From contig CAJTYM010000028.1 in assembly GCA_910583835.1 (NCBI GenBank), positions 1 through 52,318 on the forward strand: DNA of 52,318 nucleotides, given 5' to 3'. Position 1 is the first letter of the stretch. Every line of letters starts with the position of its first letter. A program made the position numbers and the translations under genes. The notes below the pieces were generated by a model. The model had not been told where the DNA came from and searched no databases. It was given only the letters and a program-made list of their open reading frames with translations. This document shows positions 34,148 through 42,323 of this stretch, piece by piece. Source of the stretch: an uncultured Lachnospiraceae bacterium. Lineage in GTDB: Bacteria; Bacillota; Clostridia; Lachnospirales; Lachnospiraceae.

Positions 34148-35050
34148 ATGGATATCTTAAAAATTTCCCATGTCAGCAAATCGTTTGGGAACAACAAAGT
34201 CATAGATGATTTGAGTTTTTCCGTGCCAGAGCATTCCGTATTTGGATTTATCGGTAAAAATGGAGCTGGCAAGACCACGACCATGAAAATGGCGCTGGGA
34301 CTTTTGAAAATGGATGAGGGCGAAATATTTGTCAATGGAGAAAAGGTCTCTTTCGGACAGAATCATACCAACCGTTTTATTGGCTATTTGCCGGATGTGC
34401 CGGAGTTCTATGGCTTTATGACGCCGTTGGAATACCTGATGATGTGCGGCGAGATTACGGGGATGCCCCGAAAGCAGATGAAAGAAAAATCGGCAGAGCT
34501 GCTTTCCTTGGTGGGGCTTGCCGGGGTGAAAAAGCGTATCCGCAGTTTTTCCCGCGGAATGAAACAGAGGATGGGAATTGCGCAGGCATTGTTAAACAGC
34601 CCCAGGCTGCTTATCTGCGATGAGCCAACATCCGCCCTTGACCCCATTGGCAGGAAGGAGATTCTTGATATTCTGCATTCCGTGAAAGCGCATACGACAG
34701 TGATTTTTTCCACCCATATTCTTTCCGATGTGGAGCGTATCTGTGACCGCATTGCCTTTCTCCATGAAGGCAGGATTGTCAGGAGCGGAACGTTGGAAGA
34801 AATCAGGGGAATGCGCAGAGAGGATGGTATTGCAGTGGAATTTCTGAAAGCGGAGGATGCCTCACGGTTTCTCGGTCAATATGGGGACGGTGCACAGGGG
34901 GAGGGGGCAATCGTTACAGTCTACGGCAAAGAAGGAAATGCCATGGAAAGGATTATGGAAGTATTGCTGCAGAATCATTTTTCCGTCCAGCGCATAGAGC
35001 GGTTAGAACCGACATTGGAAGATTTGTTTTTGGAGGTGGCAGCAAGATGA
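34148..35050 (+). CDS. ABC transporter ATP-binding protein (YxlF-like)
   Basis: This 300-residue ATPase has Walker A GKNGAGKTT, signature SRGMKQRMGIAQALL, Walker B LLICDEPTSALDP and the switch His in FSTHILSDVERI. A C-terminal extension of about 80 residues is typical of DrrA/CcmA-type exporters. It begins immediately after the small membrane protein and overlaps the permease gene by four bases (ATGA), so the three are one operon. The substrate is unknown; related systems export peptides, antibiotics or lipids. Confidence 0.93.
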   Translation: MDILKISHVSKSFGNNKVIDDLSFSVPEHSVFGFIGKNGAGKTTTMKMALGLLKMDEGEIFVNGEKVSFGQNHTNRFIGYLPDVPEFYGFMTPLEYLMMCGEITGMPRKQMKEKSAELLSLVGLAGVKKRIRSFSRGMKQRMGIAQALLNSPRLLICDEPTSALDPIGRKEILDILHSVKAHTTVIFSTHILSDVERICDRIAFLHEGRIVRSGTLEEIRGMRREDGIAVEFLKAEDASRFLGQYGDGAQGEGAIVTVYGKEGNAMERIMEVLLQNHFSVQRIERLEPTLEDLFLEVAAR

Positions 35051-35817
35051 GACAGTATATCGCTTTTATGAAGAAAGAATTATTGGAGCAGTACCGAACC
35101 GGGAAACTCCTGCTGCTGGTGATAATTTTTGCCTTGTTTGGCATTATGAATCCGGCAATCGCCAAGCTGACGCCCTGGATGATGGACATAATGTCGGAAC
35201 AGCTTGCCGAGAGCGGTATGCAGGTCACCGCAGTGGAGGTTGACGCGCTGACCTCCTGGACGCAGTTTTTTAAAAATATGCCAATGGCGCTGATTATAGT
35301 TCTGCTATTGTTTTGTGGAATCTTCACAACGGAGTATCAAAAAGGAACACTTACCAATGTCGTGACAAAAGGGATGAAGCGGTGGAAGATTTTCTGCGCA
35401 AAATTGGGCGTGATGGTAACTGTCTGGACTTTGGGATTTCTGTTGAGTTATGTTATCACATATGGCTACAATGCATACTTTTGGGACAACAGCGTGGCGC
35501 ACCATATATCCGCTGCCGTGGGCTGCTTTTATCTTTTTGGCTTATGGCTGATTTCCGTGCTTGGCATGGCTTCTGTGTTCTGTAATTCCACAGGTGCAGT
35601 CATGCTCGCGGTGGGAGCTGCTTTTGCCGTTTCTTATCTGCTGGGACTGTTCCCGGCAGTCAAAGAATATACGCCAACGTACCTTATGCAGTCGGCAGGA
35701 CTGCTGGCAGACCTCAATGCGGGGGAAGATTATCTATGGGCAGCGGCAGTTGCGATTGTGCTGATTGTGGCGGGGTGTGTATTTTCCGTGGCAGCTTTCA
35801 ATAAGAAAAATTTGTAA
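35047..35817 (+). CDS. ABC-2 type permease (YxlG-like)
   Basis: This 256-residue membrane protein has about six hydrophobic segments (near 20-38, 80-97, 120-140, 155-177, 180-200 and 228-250). An external loop lies between the first two, and an IFTTEYQKGTLTNVVTKGMKRWKIF cytoplasmic coupling motif is typical of ABC-2 permeases. It pairs with the preceding ATPase through a four-base overlap. There is no strong terminator on its strand immediately downstream; a stem at about 35843-35871 lacks a T-run. Confidence 0.9.
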   Translation: MRQYIAFMKKELLEQYRTGKLLLLVIIFALFGIMNPAIAKLTPWMMDIMSEQLAESGMQVTAVEVDALTSWTQFFKNMPMALIIVLLLFCGIFTTEYQKGTLTNVVTKGMKRWKIFCAKLGVMVTVWTLGFLLSYVITYGYNAYFWDNSVAHHISAAVGCFYLFGLWLISVLGMASVFCNSTGAVMLAVGAAFAVSYLLGLFPAVKEYTPTYLMQSAGLLADLNAGEDYLWAAAVAIVLIVAGCVFSVAAFNKKNL

Positions 35818-35881
35818 TGGTTTAACGGTTATCTATGAAGTGTAGGGAATAGTCGCTCCGCGGCTACTTTCCTATTAAGAC

Positions 35882-35916
35882 AAAAAAATGCGCCCGGATA
35901 GTTCCTATCCGGGCGC
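35882..35916 (-). terminator. Strong terminator of the minus-strand HPr-like gene
   Basis: GCGCCCGGATAG (35890-35901) pairs perfectly with CTATCCGGGCGC (35905-35916). On the minus strand it is followed by a seven-T run (A at 35882-35888). Confidence 0.92.
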
Positions 35917-35951
35917 GAACAATGTACACAGCGCATACTCTTTAAAATCTG

Positions 35952-36215
35952 TTATGGTGCAGTCGGTCCGGGGAATTTGTCGGTGCCGAACATATATTTC
36001 ATCAAACGGTCCGCATCCTCCGGATCATAAGCTACAAGTTCCAGCTCTTTAATCATGGACTCATCACTGAAAAGATTTGTGATGGTAATATATTTAGTGA
36101 GCTGGGATTTCAGATTCAGGCGGTCGCCCTGTGAGGAGACCAGCTCTACGGTGCCTTTGCACTGGTCTACTACCTTAAAAAATTCTTCGGTGTCTTTTAC
36201 ATTAAAAAGTTTCAT
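35952..36215 (-). CDS. HPr-fold-like small protein lacking the phospho-histidine
   Basis: This 87-residue protein has GTVELVSSQGDRLNLKSQLTKYITI, resembling the HPr strand-loop around regulatory Ser46 (here Ser37), and ELVAYDPEDADRLMKYMFG, resembling the last HPr strand and helix. The His15 region is not conserved. It ends in a short PGPTAP tail. It is monocistronic, with a good AAGGAG ribosome site and its own terminator. Together with the Crh-like protein at 29015 it suggests a family of HPr-derived, non-phosphotransfer proteins. The family call is moderate, made by eye only. Confidence 0.6.
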   Translation of the reverse strand: MKLFNVKDTEEFFKVVDQCKGTVELVSSQGDRLNLKSQLTKYITITNLFSDESMIKELELVAYDPEDADRLMKYMFGTDKFPGPTAP

Positions 36216-36328
36216 GTTACAAGTCTCCTTTCTATAAAAAAGTTAAATGTATGGTCAGTGGATGCCGTCTGCATGGCAGGAACAGCTTCCAACCAGTACC
36301 CTTAAGATTGGTGATGCTTCTATGAGGG

Positions 36329-37213
36329 TTATGCTGCCTCAGGAAGAAGCTTTAGGAATTCCTCAGCGGCCGGAGAGAGCGGCAGGTCAGGGTTGATGGC
36401 AGCTGCCATCTGCCGTCTTGGTATTGTCTCTTTTATCTTTAAAATACACAATTCATCCTCTTTGGACAGACAATAGTCCGGGATAAAAGCGATGCCAAGA
36501 CCAATCCTTGCAAGGTCCATAAGGAAGTCATTGCTGCTCAGTTCCACCTCGGGAATCAACTCTAGCTGATGCTGCAGGAACAGGCTGTGCAGGAAGTCAC
36601 TGGTTGTGCTTTGGCGGTCCAACAGTAAAATAGGATAACTAGCCAAGTCCGCAAGCGAAAATTCTTCCTGCTGCAAATCCAGGCAAGCGGGGTTTGCAAC
36701 AAACACATCCTGAAATTGGGCAACAATTTTCTGCACATATGTCTGGTTCATGCGGAAGTTGGGATAGTTGGTAATAATCAAATCCACAGTTCCTTTGGCT
36801 AATAGCTCTACGCATCTTGGGGAAGTTGCGTTTGTCACCTTGATAGGCACTTCGGGATACTGTTCATGGAACTGCTTCAGGTAGGGGACTAAAAAGTAGC
36901 GGCAGATGGTGTCGCTTGCCCCGATATGAAGCTGCCCAAACCCCAGCACATTGCTGTCCAGCAGCCGCGTCTCTCCCTTTTGCAGCAAGTTGATGGCAGG
37001 TTCCACATGCATGAGCAGCGTCTGCCCGGCAGGGCTTAGCTGCACTTTTTTGGTGCTGCGGATGAACAAAGGCTGCCCCAGTTTGCGTTCCAGTGTCTTG
37101 ATGGACTGGCTGACGGCAGATTGGGATATATATAACTTCTTGGAAGCCTCTGAAAAGCTTAAAGTAGAAGCTACCTGGTAGAAGACCTTATACAATTCAA
37201 AGTTAATATCCAT
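36329..37213 (-). CDS. LysR-family transcriptional regulator
   Basis: This 294-residue regulator has an N-terminal winged helix (ELYKVFYQVASTLSFSEASKKLYISQSAVSQSIKTLERKLGQPLFIR, about 5-52), a linker helix, and a periplasmic-binding-protein-like effector domain (LHIGASDTICRYFLVPYLKQFHEQYP...). The ATG at 37213 follows GGAGG. It is divergent from the gamma-carbonic anhydrase gene; LysR regulators often control the divergent neighbour and themselves. The 315-base gap between them holds an AT-rich palindrome at 37303-37329. Confidence 0.92.
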   Translation of the reverse strand: MDINFELYKVFYQVASTLSFSEASKKLYISQSAVSQSIKTLERKLGQPLFIRSTKKVQLSPAGQTLLMHVEPAINLLQKGETRLLDSNVLGFGQLHIGASDTICRYFLVPYLKQFHEQYPEVPIKVTNATSPRCVELLAKGTVDLIITNYPNFRMNQTYVQKIVAQFQDVFVANPACLDLQQEEFSLADLASYPILLLDRQSTTSDFLHSLFLQHQLELIPEVELSSNDFLMDLARIGLGIAFIPDYCLSKEDELCILKIKETIPRRQMAAAINPDLPLSPAAEEFLKLLPEAA

Positions 37214-37302
37214 GAATGCCTCCGCTATTCCCTATAAATGCTTGAATTATAGCCAACATCTATTTATAATTGTATTGCCAGCCTGAATTTTTTCCGTTCG
37301 CT

Positions 37303-37329
37303 ATAATTATAAGGAGGGATTATAATTAT
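37303..37329. promoter_or_regulatory. AT-rich palindrome around a ribosome-site-like loop
   Basis: ATAATTATAA (37303-37312) and TTATAATTAT (37320-37329) form a perfect inverted repeat with GGAGGGA as spacer. It lies between the divergent LysR and carbonic anhydrase genes, so it may be a regulator site. An ATG at 37328 after the loop opens only a four-codon frame (MSME). Confidence 0.4.
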
Positions 37330-37528
37330 GTCAATGGAATGAGCGAGAGTTTTTGCATTTTGTAAATATAAGGCCGCGGAAGAGGTATGGTTTGGGAAAA
37401 ATTGGATATAATACACAAAAAAGTGCTTTGTAACGAATGAATAGAAAAAGTTTTTTGTATAAAATGACCAGAAATTAAGAACTATACAGGAAATTTGCGA
37501 ATAAGAAAGGAAAGGACGGATTCAGAGG

Positions 37529-38026
37529 ATGATGTTGAAAGAACCGGTGATGGGAGAGAATGTTTTTATTGCACAGGGTGCTGTTGTCTGCGGCAATGTT
37601 ACGCTGCAGAAGGAGGTAAATATCTGGTTTCATGCGGTTATCCGCGCAGAAGAGGGAGAAATTACAGTAGGCAGAGGAAGCAATGTGCAGGATGGCTGCG
37701 TGGTCCATGTGGACAAAGGAGGAGCTGTCTCTATCGGAGAGGGCGTTACGGTTGGGCATAATGCGGTCATCCATGGCTGTACGGTAGGCGATAATTCGCT
37801 GATTGGCATGGGCGCAATTATCATGAATGATGCTGTCATCGGCAGAAACTGCATTGTCGCAGCGGGCGCCCTGGTTACGGAACGCACAGTGATTCCGGAC
37901 AATTCCCTGGTGATGGGCAGCCCGGCGAAGATAAAGCGTGCAATTGCCCCGGAGGAAATTGAAAGCAACCGCCGCAACGCAAAACACTATGTAAAGGAAG
38001 CTGCTCTGTATGCAGGGATTGGATAG
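37529..38026 (+). CDS. Gamma-class carbonic anhydrase-like hexapeptide-repeat protein
   Basis: This 165-residue left-handed beta-helix protein should form a trimer. It has the gamma-carbonic-anhydrase pattern: NIWFHAVIRAEEG, VQDGCVVHVDKG and VTVGHNAVIHGCTVGDNSLIGMGA. These supply the three zinc-binding histidines and the conserved Arg, followed by SPAKIKRAI and a C-terminal helix. It probably interconverts CO2 and bicarbonate, though many such proteins have unproven activity. Two adjacent ATGs (37529, 37532) follow AGAGG. The 700-bp palindromic element is inserted exactly after the stop codon, so the gene's original 3' UTR has been displaced. Confidence 0.88.
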   Translation: MMLKEPVMGENVFIAQGAVVCGNVTLQKEVNIWFHAVIRAEEGEITVGRGSNVQDGCVVHVDKGGAVSIGEGVTVGHNAVIHGCTVGDNSLIGMGAIIMNDAVIGRNCIVAAGALVTERTVIPDNSLVMGSPAKIKRAIAPEEIESNRRNAKHYVKEAALYAGIG

Positions 38027-38726
38027 GTAACTATTCAGCTTTTAAATATTTTTTCACAGTTTCCACAGCAGTTCTCTGCACATATAATAGAAAAATATTT
38101 ATGGGAATATTTATGTATTTTGTGGATTTTCCCTCCTCTGCCAAAAGGCAGACATTTGAGGAATTTTGTGTATCCCTTGTTTCCAAGAGAGGGGCGGGAT
38201 GTATTTTCCCAATGTCAACTGTCTGAGCGTTTTCCCTACTGCTTATTCCACATCGCCATATCGGAAATAGTTTTTCCTCACGGACAGCCCTTCTTGTTTT
38301 CCTAACAGCGGCAACAAGCACCTTCGATTAGGGTATGCCTCTGAAACTCGGGACTGCCACATTGAATGGCTATTATATCAAATTATAAATTGTGGCAGTC
38401 CCTCAGACAGTTCACCCGGCATACCCATTTGTGCTTTTATGCCGCTGGTAAGGAAAACTTACGAAGGACTTCCTACCCCGGAAAAACCATTTCCGATGGC
38501 GATATTTTACAAGACAGTGGGAAAACGCGAGTTTTGAATTGGGGAAATTAATATCATCAGCCCCTCTCTGGAACTAGGGATACTAGAAATTCCGGTTTAG
38601 TCTGCCGTTGGCAGAGGAGGGGAAATATGCGGAACTCAAGAAATATTCCATAAATATTTTTAATCATATCAGCGAAGAGAACTGCTGTGGAAACTGTAAT
38701 TAAAGATTTTAAGGCTGAATAGTTAC
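38027..38726. mobile_element. 700-bp long-palindrome element with 8-bp target duplication (element D)
   Basis: The ends GTAACTATTCAGC and GCTGAATAGTTAC are perfectly complementary. TTGGATAG occurs on both flanks (38019-38026, 38727-38734), a perfect 8-bp target duplication. The two halves are complementary along nearly their entire length with scattered mismatches, including a 22-base identical block (38056-38077 against 38676-38697). They meet at an apex stem GGGACTGCCACA/TGTGGCAGTCCC. No credible gene is inside. The GTAA ends and 8-bp duplication resemble IS66-family elements (inferred). Confidence 0.85.
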
Positions 38727-38773
38727 TTGGATAGCAGCCAATATTGCTGCAGTAATGGAAAATCAGTTTGTCC

Positions 38774-38784
38774 TGTGCTATAAT
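38774..38784 (+). promoter_or_regulatory. Extended -10 promoter of the response regulator
   Basis: TGTGCTATAAT, with TATAAT at 38779-38784 and a TGn extension but no good -35. It lies just outside element D, 33 bases before the GTG start. Confidence 0.45.
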
Positions 38785-38817
38785 GGGTTCATCAAATAAG
38801 TCTTGTGAGGGGTAGCT

Positions 38818-39483
38818 GTGAAAAATATACTGATTATTGATGACGATATGTATATTGGAAATATGCTTGAGGAAATCCTTGTAAAAGAGGGTTATGGTGT
38901 TTTTCGCGCTTATTCAGGGACAGAAGCCTTGCTGGTATTGTCCAATGTCACGCCGGACCTTGTGCTGCTGGATTTGATGCTGCCGGGGCTGGAGGGTGAT
39001 AAAGTGCTCTTGCAGATAAAAGGAATCCCGGTGATTGTGGTCAGCGCCAAGGCGGACGTGAACCTCAAAGTGAATTTGCTTTTGGGCGGAGCAGCCGATT
39101 ATGTCACAAAGCCGTTTAATACCAAAGAACTTTTGGCGCGGATAGCTGTGCAGCTGCGCAATGTGGCGGTCAGGCTTCCGGTTCCTGTGTTAAAATATGA
39201 TGATATGACGCTTGACATGGAGGTGCATACCGTCTCGGTAGGCACGAAAGAAGTGCGCCTTACAAGGACAGAATATGCGATTCTCAAAGTACTGATGCAA
39301 AACCCTACGCAGGTGATTACCAAGTCTCTGCTGTTGGACCGGATCGGGGAAGACACGCCGGACGGCATCGAAAGCTCCCTCAAAATGCATGTCAGCAACC
39401 TGCGCAAAAAACTCAGGAAAGTAAGTGATAAAGATTACATAGAAGCAGTTTGGGGAATTGGCTTTAAGATGCGGGAAGAATGA
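38818..39483 (+). CDS. OmpR/PhoB-family response regulator
   Basis: This 221-residue regulator has a receiver domain (NILIIDDDMYIGNMLEEIL, phospho-Asp in LVLLDLMLPG, Lys in VTKPFNTKELLARI) and a C-terminal winged helix (EVRLTRTEYAILKVLMQNPTQVITKSLLLDRI...SSLKMHVSNLRKKL). The start is GTG at 38818 after GAGGGG. An ABC transporter follows after 90 bases, with four phased CTTTAC boxes in the gap. The histidine kinase at 41424 completes the module. This order resembles antimicrobial-peptide sensing and detoxification modules (inferred). Confidence 0.93.
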   Translation: MKNILIIDDDMYIGNMLEEILVKEGYGVFRAYSGTEALLVLSNVTPDLVLLDLMLPGLEGDKVLLQIKGIPVIVVSAKADVNLKVNLLLGGAADYVTKPFNTKELLARIAVQLRNVAVRLPVPVLKYDDMTLDMEVHTVSVGTKEVRLTRTEYAILKVLMQNPTQVITKSLLLDRIGEDTPDGIESSLKMHVSNLRKKLRKVSDKDYIEAVWGIGFKMREE

Positions 39484-39485
39484 TT

Positions 39486-39542
39486 CTTTACGATTTCTTT
39501 ACGGTTCTCTTTACCGGTTTCTTTATGGTTGCCCTATATAAT
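39486..39542 (+). promoter_or_regulatory. Tandem CTTTAC boxes and promoter of the ABC transporter
   Basis: CTTTAC occurs at 39486, 39497 and 39509, and CTTTAT at 39521: four direct repeats spaced 11, 12 and 12 bases, on one helix face. A perfect TATAAT (39537-39542) follows with no good -35. This is the expected layout of an activated promoter bound by OmpR-type regulator dimers, and such a regulator is encoded immediately upstream. Confidence 0.75.
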
Positions 39543-39573
39543 GTGGGTATCACATAAAGGAGGTCATGTTTTT

Positions 39574-40488
39574 ATGGAATATGTTTTGCAAACGAATGCA
39601 CTGAGTAAACACTACAGAGATTTCAAAGCGCTGAATGGCGTATCCATGAACGTTCCCAAAGGGGCAATCTATGGTTTTGTGGGCAAGAACGGCGCTGGCA
39701 AGACTACGCTTATCCGTCTCATCTGCGGCCTTCAGGAGCCAACAGCGGGAGAATACACGCTGTATGGCAGGAAGAATTCGCAGAAGGATATTGTGAAATC
39801 GCGCAGGAGGATGGGCGCTGTCGTGGAGACGCCGTCCATCTACCTCGATATGACGGCGGAAAATAACCTGCGGCAGCAGTACCGCATTCTGGGGCTGCCA
39901 TCGTTTGAAGGGATAGATGATATCCTGGAGCTGGTAGGCCTTGCAGATACAGGGAAGAAGAAAGCCAAGAATTTTTCCCTCGGTATGCGTCAGAGATTGG
40001 GCATTGCAGTCGCGCTTGCCGGAGACCCGGATTTCTTACTTCTCGATGAGCCCGTCAATGGCCTGGACCCACAGGGGATCATTGAAATCCGCGAACTGAT
40101 ATTGAAACTGAACCGGGAGCGGCAGATTACGGTGCTGATTTCCAGCCATATACTGGACGAACTTTCCAGGCTGGCAACGCATTATGGTTTTATTGACAAC
40201 GGCTCCATGGTCAAAGAAATGAGCGCTAAGGAACTGGAGGATAACTGCCGCAAATGTGTGCGTATGGAAGTGAGCGACACCAAAGCCCTCGTCCGTGTGC
40301 TGGATGGGTTGGGTGTGGAATATAAAATCTTGTCTGCCAATACCGCGGATGTGTATGCGAAGATAAATGTCTCCCAATTGACATCGTTATTGGGGAAGGA
40401 AGAATGTGAGGTCATCTCTATGCAGGAGCACGACGAAAGCCTGGAGAGTTATTATGTCAGTCTGGTGGGAGGTGGTAAACATGCGTAA
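39574..40488 (+). CDS. ABC transporter ATP-binding protein (BcrA-like)
   Basis: This 304-residue ATPase has Walker A GKNGAGKTT, signature SLGMRQRLGIAVAL, Walker B FLLLDEPVNGLDP, and a C-terminal extension of about 85 residues as in bacitracin/lantibiotic-resistance BcrA-type ATPases. The ATG at 39574 follows AAAGGAGG (39556-39563); an earlier in-frame opening lacks a site. It overlaps the permease gene by eight bases. Probable regulation is by the adjacent response regulator through the CTTTAC boxes. The substrate is unknown, with a peptide antibiotic inferred from family and context. Confidence 0.92.
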   Translation: MEYVLQTNALSKHYRDFKALNGVSMNVPKGAIYGFVGKNGAGKTTLIRLICGLQEPTAGEYTLYGRKNSQKDIVKSRRRMGAVVETPSIYLDMTAENNLRQQYRILGLPSFEGIDDILELVGLADTGKKKAKNFSLGMRQRLGIAVALAGDPDFLLLDEPVNGLDPQGIIEIRELILKLNRERQITVLISSHILDELSRLATHYGFIDNGSMVKEMSAKELEDNCRKCVRMEVSDTKALVRVLDGLGVEYKILSANTADVYAKINVSQLTSLLGKEECEVISMQEHDESLESYYVSLVGGGKHA

Positions 40489-41317
40489 ACTCATATCCGC
40501 GAATTTTTTCCGCCTGTTTCGGGACAAAACGTTCTGGTTCTGCGTGGGGGCTATGTTCATTTATGCAGTTGCCTATATGCTGAACGGTGTCAGGCAGGCA
40601 ACCGCCAGCCTGGCAGTATATCACTATACCTTTACCCTGGATGATTATTACTTCCATTTTGCGGTGGTTATCGGTATCTTCTGCGCCTTAATCTGCAGTA
40701 TGTTCCTGGGCACGGAATACAGTGACGGTACCATCCGCAATAAGCTGGTTGTCGGTCATACCAGGGCAGATATTTATCTTGCCAGTTTGACTGTTACATT
40801 TCTGGCAACGCTGCTGGTGATGGCAGTTTGGCTCATCGGGGCGCTGGTCGGCGTACCTGCGCTTGGCGTGTGGCAGATGGATATCCCCCATCTGCTGGAA
40901 TGCCTAGTGATAGCTGTTTTGGCTGTGGCAGTTTTTTCCTCCATTTTTACATTTATCAGTATGCTGTCTGCCAATAAAGCGGTGACCGTTGCCGTTTCCA
41001 TTTTTGTGTTTCTGGGGCTGCTTATCCTGGCAAGCATGATATACAATGGGCTGCAGCAGCCGGAACTGGCAAGCAGCGTTGAGATGACGCAGAATGGGAT
41101 GCAGATGAGCGAGCCGCAGCCGAATCCTGAATATATTGGCGGTGCGAAACGGACAATTTATGAATTTATGATGGACTTCCTGCCCACAGGTCAGGGAATC
41201 CTGATGTGGCAGCTGGAGATTGCACATCCTCTGCGCATGATGCTTTCGTCTGTTTTGCTGGTGGTTGTGCCGACACTGGGCGGCATTGCGGTTTTTAAGA
41301 GAAAGAATCTTAAATAG
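40481..41317 (+). CDS. ABC-2 type permease of the BcrA-like transporter
   Basis: This 278-residue membrane protein has about six hydrophobic helices (near 18-36, 62-82, 108-130, 143-166, 172-195 and 250-270). A cytoplasmic FLGTEYSDGTIRNKLVVGHTR motif is typical of ABC-2 permeases. The start ATG lies inside the end of the ATPase gene (ATGCGTAA) with GGGAGG before it. It forms the membrane half of the transporter. Confidence 0.9.
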   Translation: MRKLISANFFRLFRDKTFWFCVGAMFIYAVAYMLNGVRQATASLAVYHYTFTLDDYYFHFAVVIGIFCALICSMFLGTEYSDGTIRNKLVVGHTRADIYLASLTVTFLATLLVMAVWLIGALVGVPALGVWQMDIPHLLECLVIAVLAVAVFSSIFTFISMLSANKAVTVAVSIFVFLGLLILASMIYNGLQQPELASSVEMTQNGMQMSEPQPNPEYIGGAKRTIYEFMMDFLPTGQGILMWQLEIAHPLRMMLSSVLLVVVPTLGGIAVFKRKNLK

Positions 41318-41423
41318 TACCCGGAAGTCAAATATCCATGCGTACATGGCTGTTTGGCTAAGTGTCCTGGCGTATTGCTCGCGGGAATGAAAGCTATACA
41401 TTTTATCTGCAAAGGAGCAGGCG

Positions 41424-42323
41424 ATGGAAATTTGGTTGTGGGTTCTTGTCGGCATGATGGCTGTAATCGTGGCAGCCCTTCTTGTAAAAATTCATATCCT
41501 GCATAAGGCGGCAGCGGAGATTGCGGATGGTTTTGCTGACCGGCTCATAACCGATACCAATACGTTGATTGATATCTCATCGCGGGACCGTTCAGTGCGC
41601 CGTCTGGCAAATGCTGTCAATCGGCAGCTTCGTGTGCTGCGCGCGCAGCGGCACCGTTTCCGGGAGGGAGATTTAGAACTGAAACATGCGGTGGCAAATA
41701 TTTCACATGATTTGCGTACGCCGCTGACGGCAATCTGCGGCTATCTGGATTTGCTGGAGCAGGAAGAACACTCCCCATCCTCGCAGAGGTATATCGGGAT
41801 TATCCGCAACCGGACAGAACTGCTGACCTTGCTGACCGAAGAGCTGTTCCGTTATTCGGTAATTGCCTCGGGAGGAAACAGCGGAGACTTGGAGCCCGTG
41901 GCAATCGGGAGCGTGCTGGAGGAGAGTATCGCGTCCTTCTACTCAGCGCTCCATGAGCGCGGCATTGTGCCGCAGATTCAAATGCCACAGGAAAAAGTCG
42001 TGAGGATGCTTGACAAACCTGCTTTGGCGCGCGTGTTTTCCAATCTTTTAAACAACGCCTTAAAGTACAGTGAAGGGGATTTGCAGATTACCTTATTGGC
42101 AAGCGGTGAAATTATATTTGCCAACACCGTGCATGGGTTGGATGAGGTGCAGGTGGGCAAATTGTTTGACCGTTTCTATACGGTAGAATCTGCCAGCAAA
42201 TCTACAGGATTGGGCCTGGCGATAGCCCGCACGTTGGCAGAGCAGATGGGCGGAACGATTTCTGCTGAGTATGAACAATGCAGGCTGACGGTGCGCGTGT
42301 CGTTCCCGGATGTTGGTAGTTAG
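41424..42323 (+). CDS. Sensor histidine kinase with a single N-terminal helix
   Basis: This 299-residue kinase has one membrane helix at the N-terminus (about 3-25) and no extracellular domain. The HisKA box is VANISHDLRTPLTAI (His95), and the ATPase domain has NLLNNALKYS, LFDRFYTVES and STGLGLAIARTL. Lacking a sensor domain, it probably reads its signal through the membrane or the transporter, as described for VanS/BceS-like kinases working with ABC exporters (inferred). The RBS AAAGGAG is well placed. The stop codon TAG is formed at the junction with palindromic element B, whose first G completes it. Confidence 0.88.
   Translation: MEIWLWVLVGMMAVIVAALLVKIHILHKAAAEIADGFADRLITDTNTLIDISSRDRSVRRLANAVNRQLRVLRAQRHRFREGDLELKHAVANISHDLRTPLTAICGYLDLLEQEEHSPSSQRYIGIIRNRTELLTLLTEELFRYSVIASGGNSGDLEPVAIGSVLEESIASFYSALHERGIVPQIQMPQEKVVRMLDKPALARVFSNLLNNALKYSEGDLQITLLASGEIIFANTVHGLDEVQVGKLFDRFYTVESASKSTGLGLAIARTLAEQMGGTISAEYEQCRLTVRVSFPDVGS

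Noticed and set aside
38031..38551. Small open frames inside the 700-bp palindrome (38031-38321 minus, 38120-38305 and 38366-38551 plus)
   Set aside because: They follow from the palindromic sequence, have no good ribosome sites and no recognisable protein pattern.
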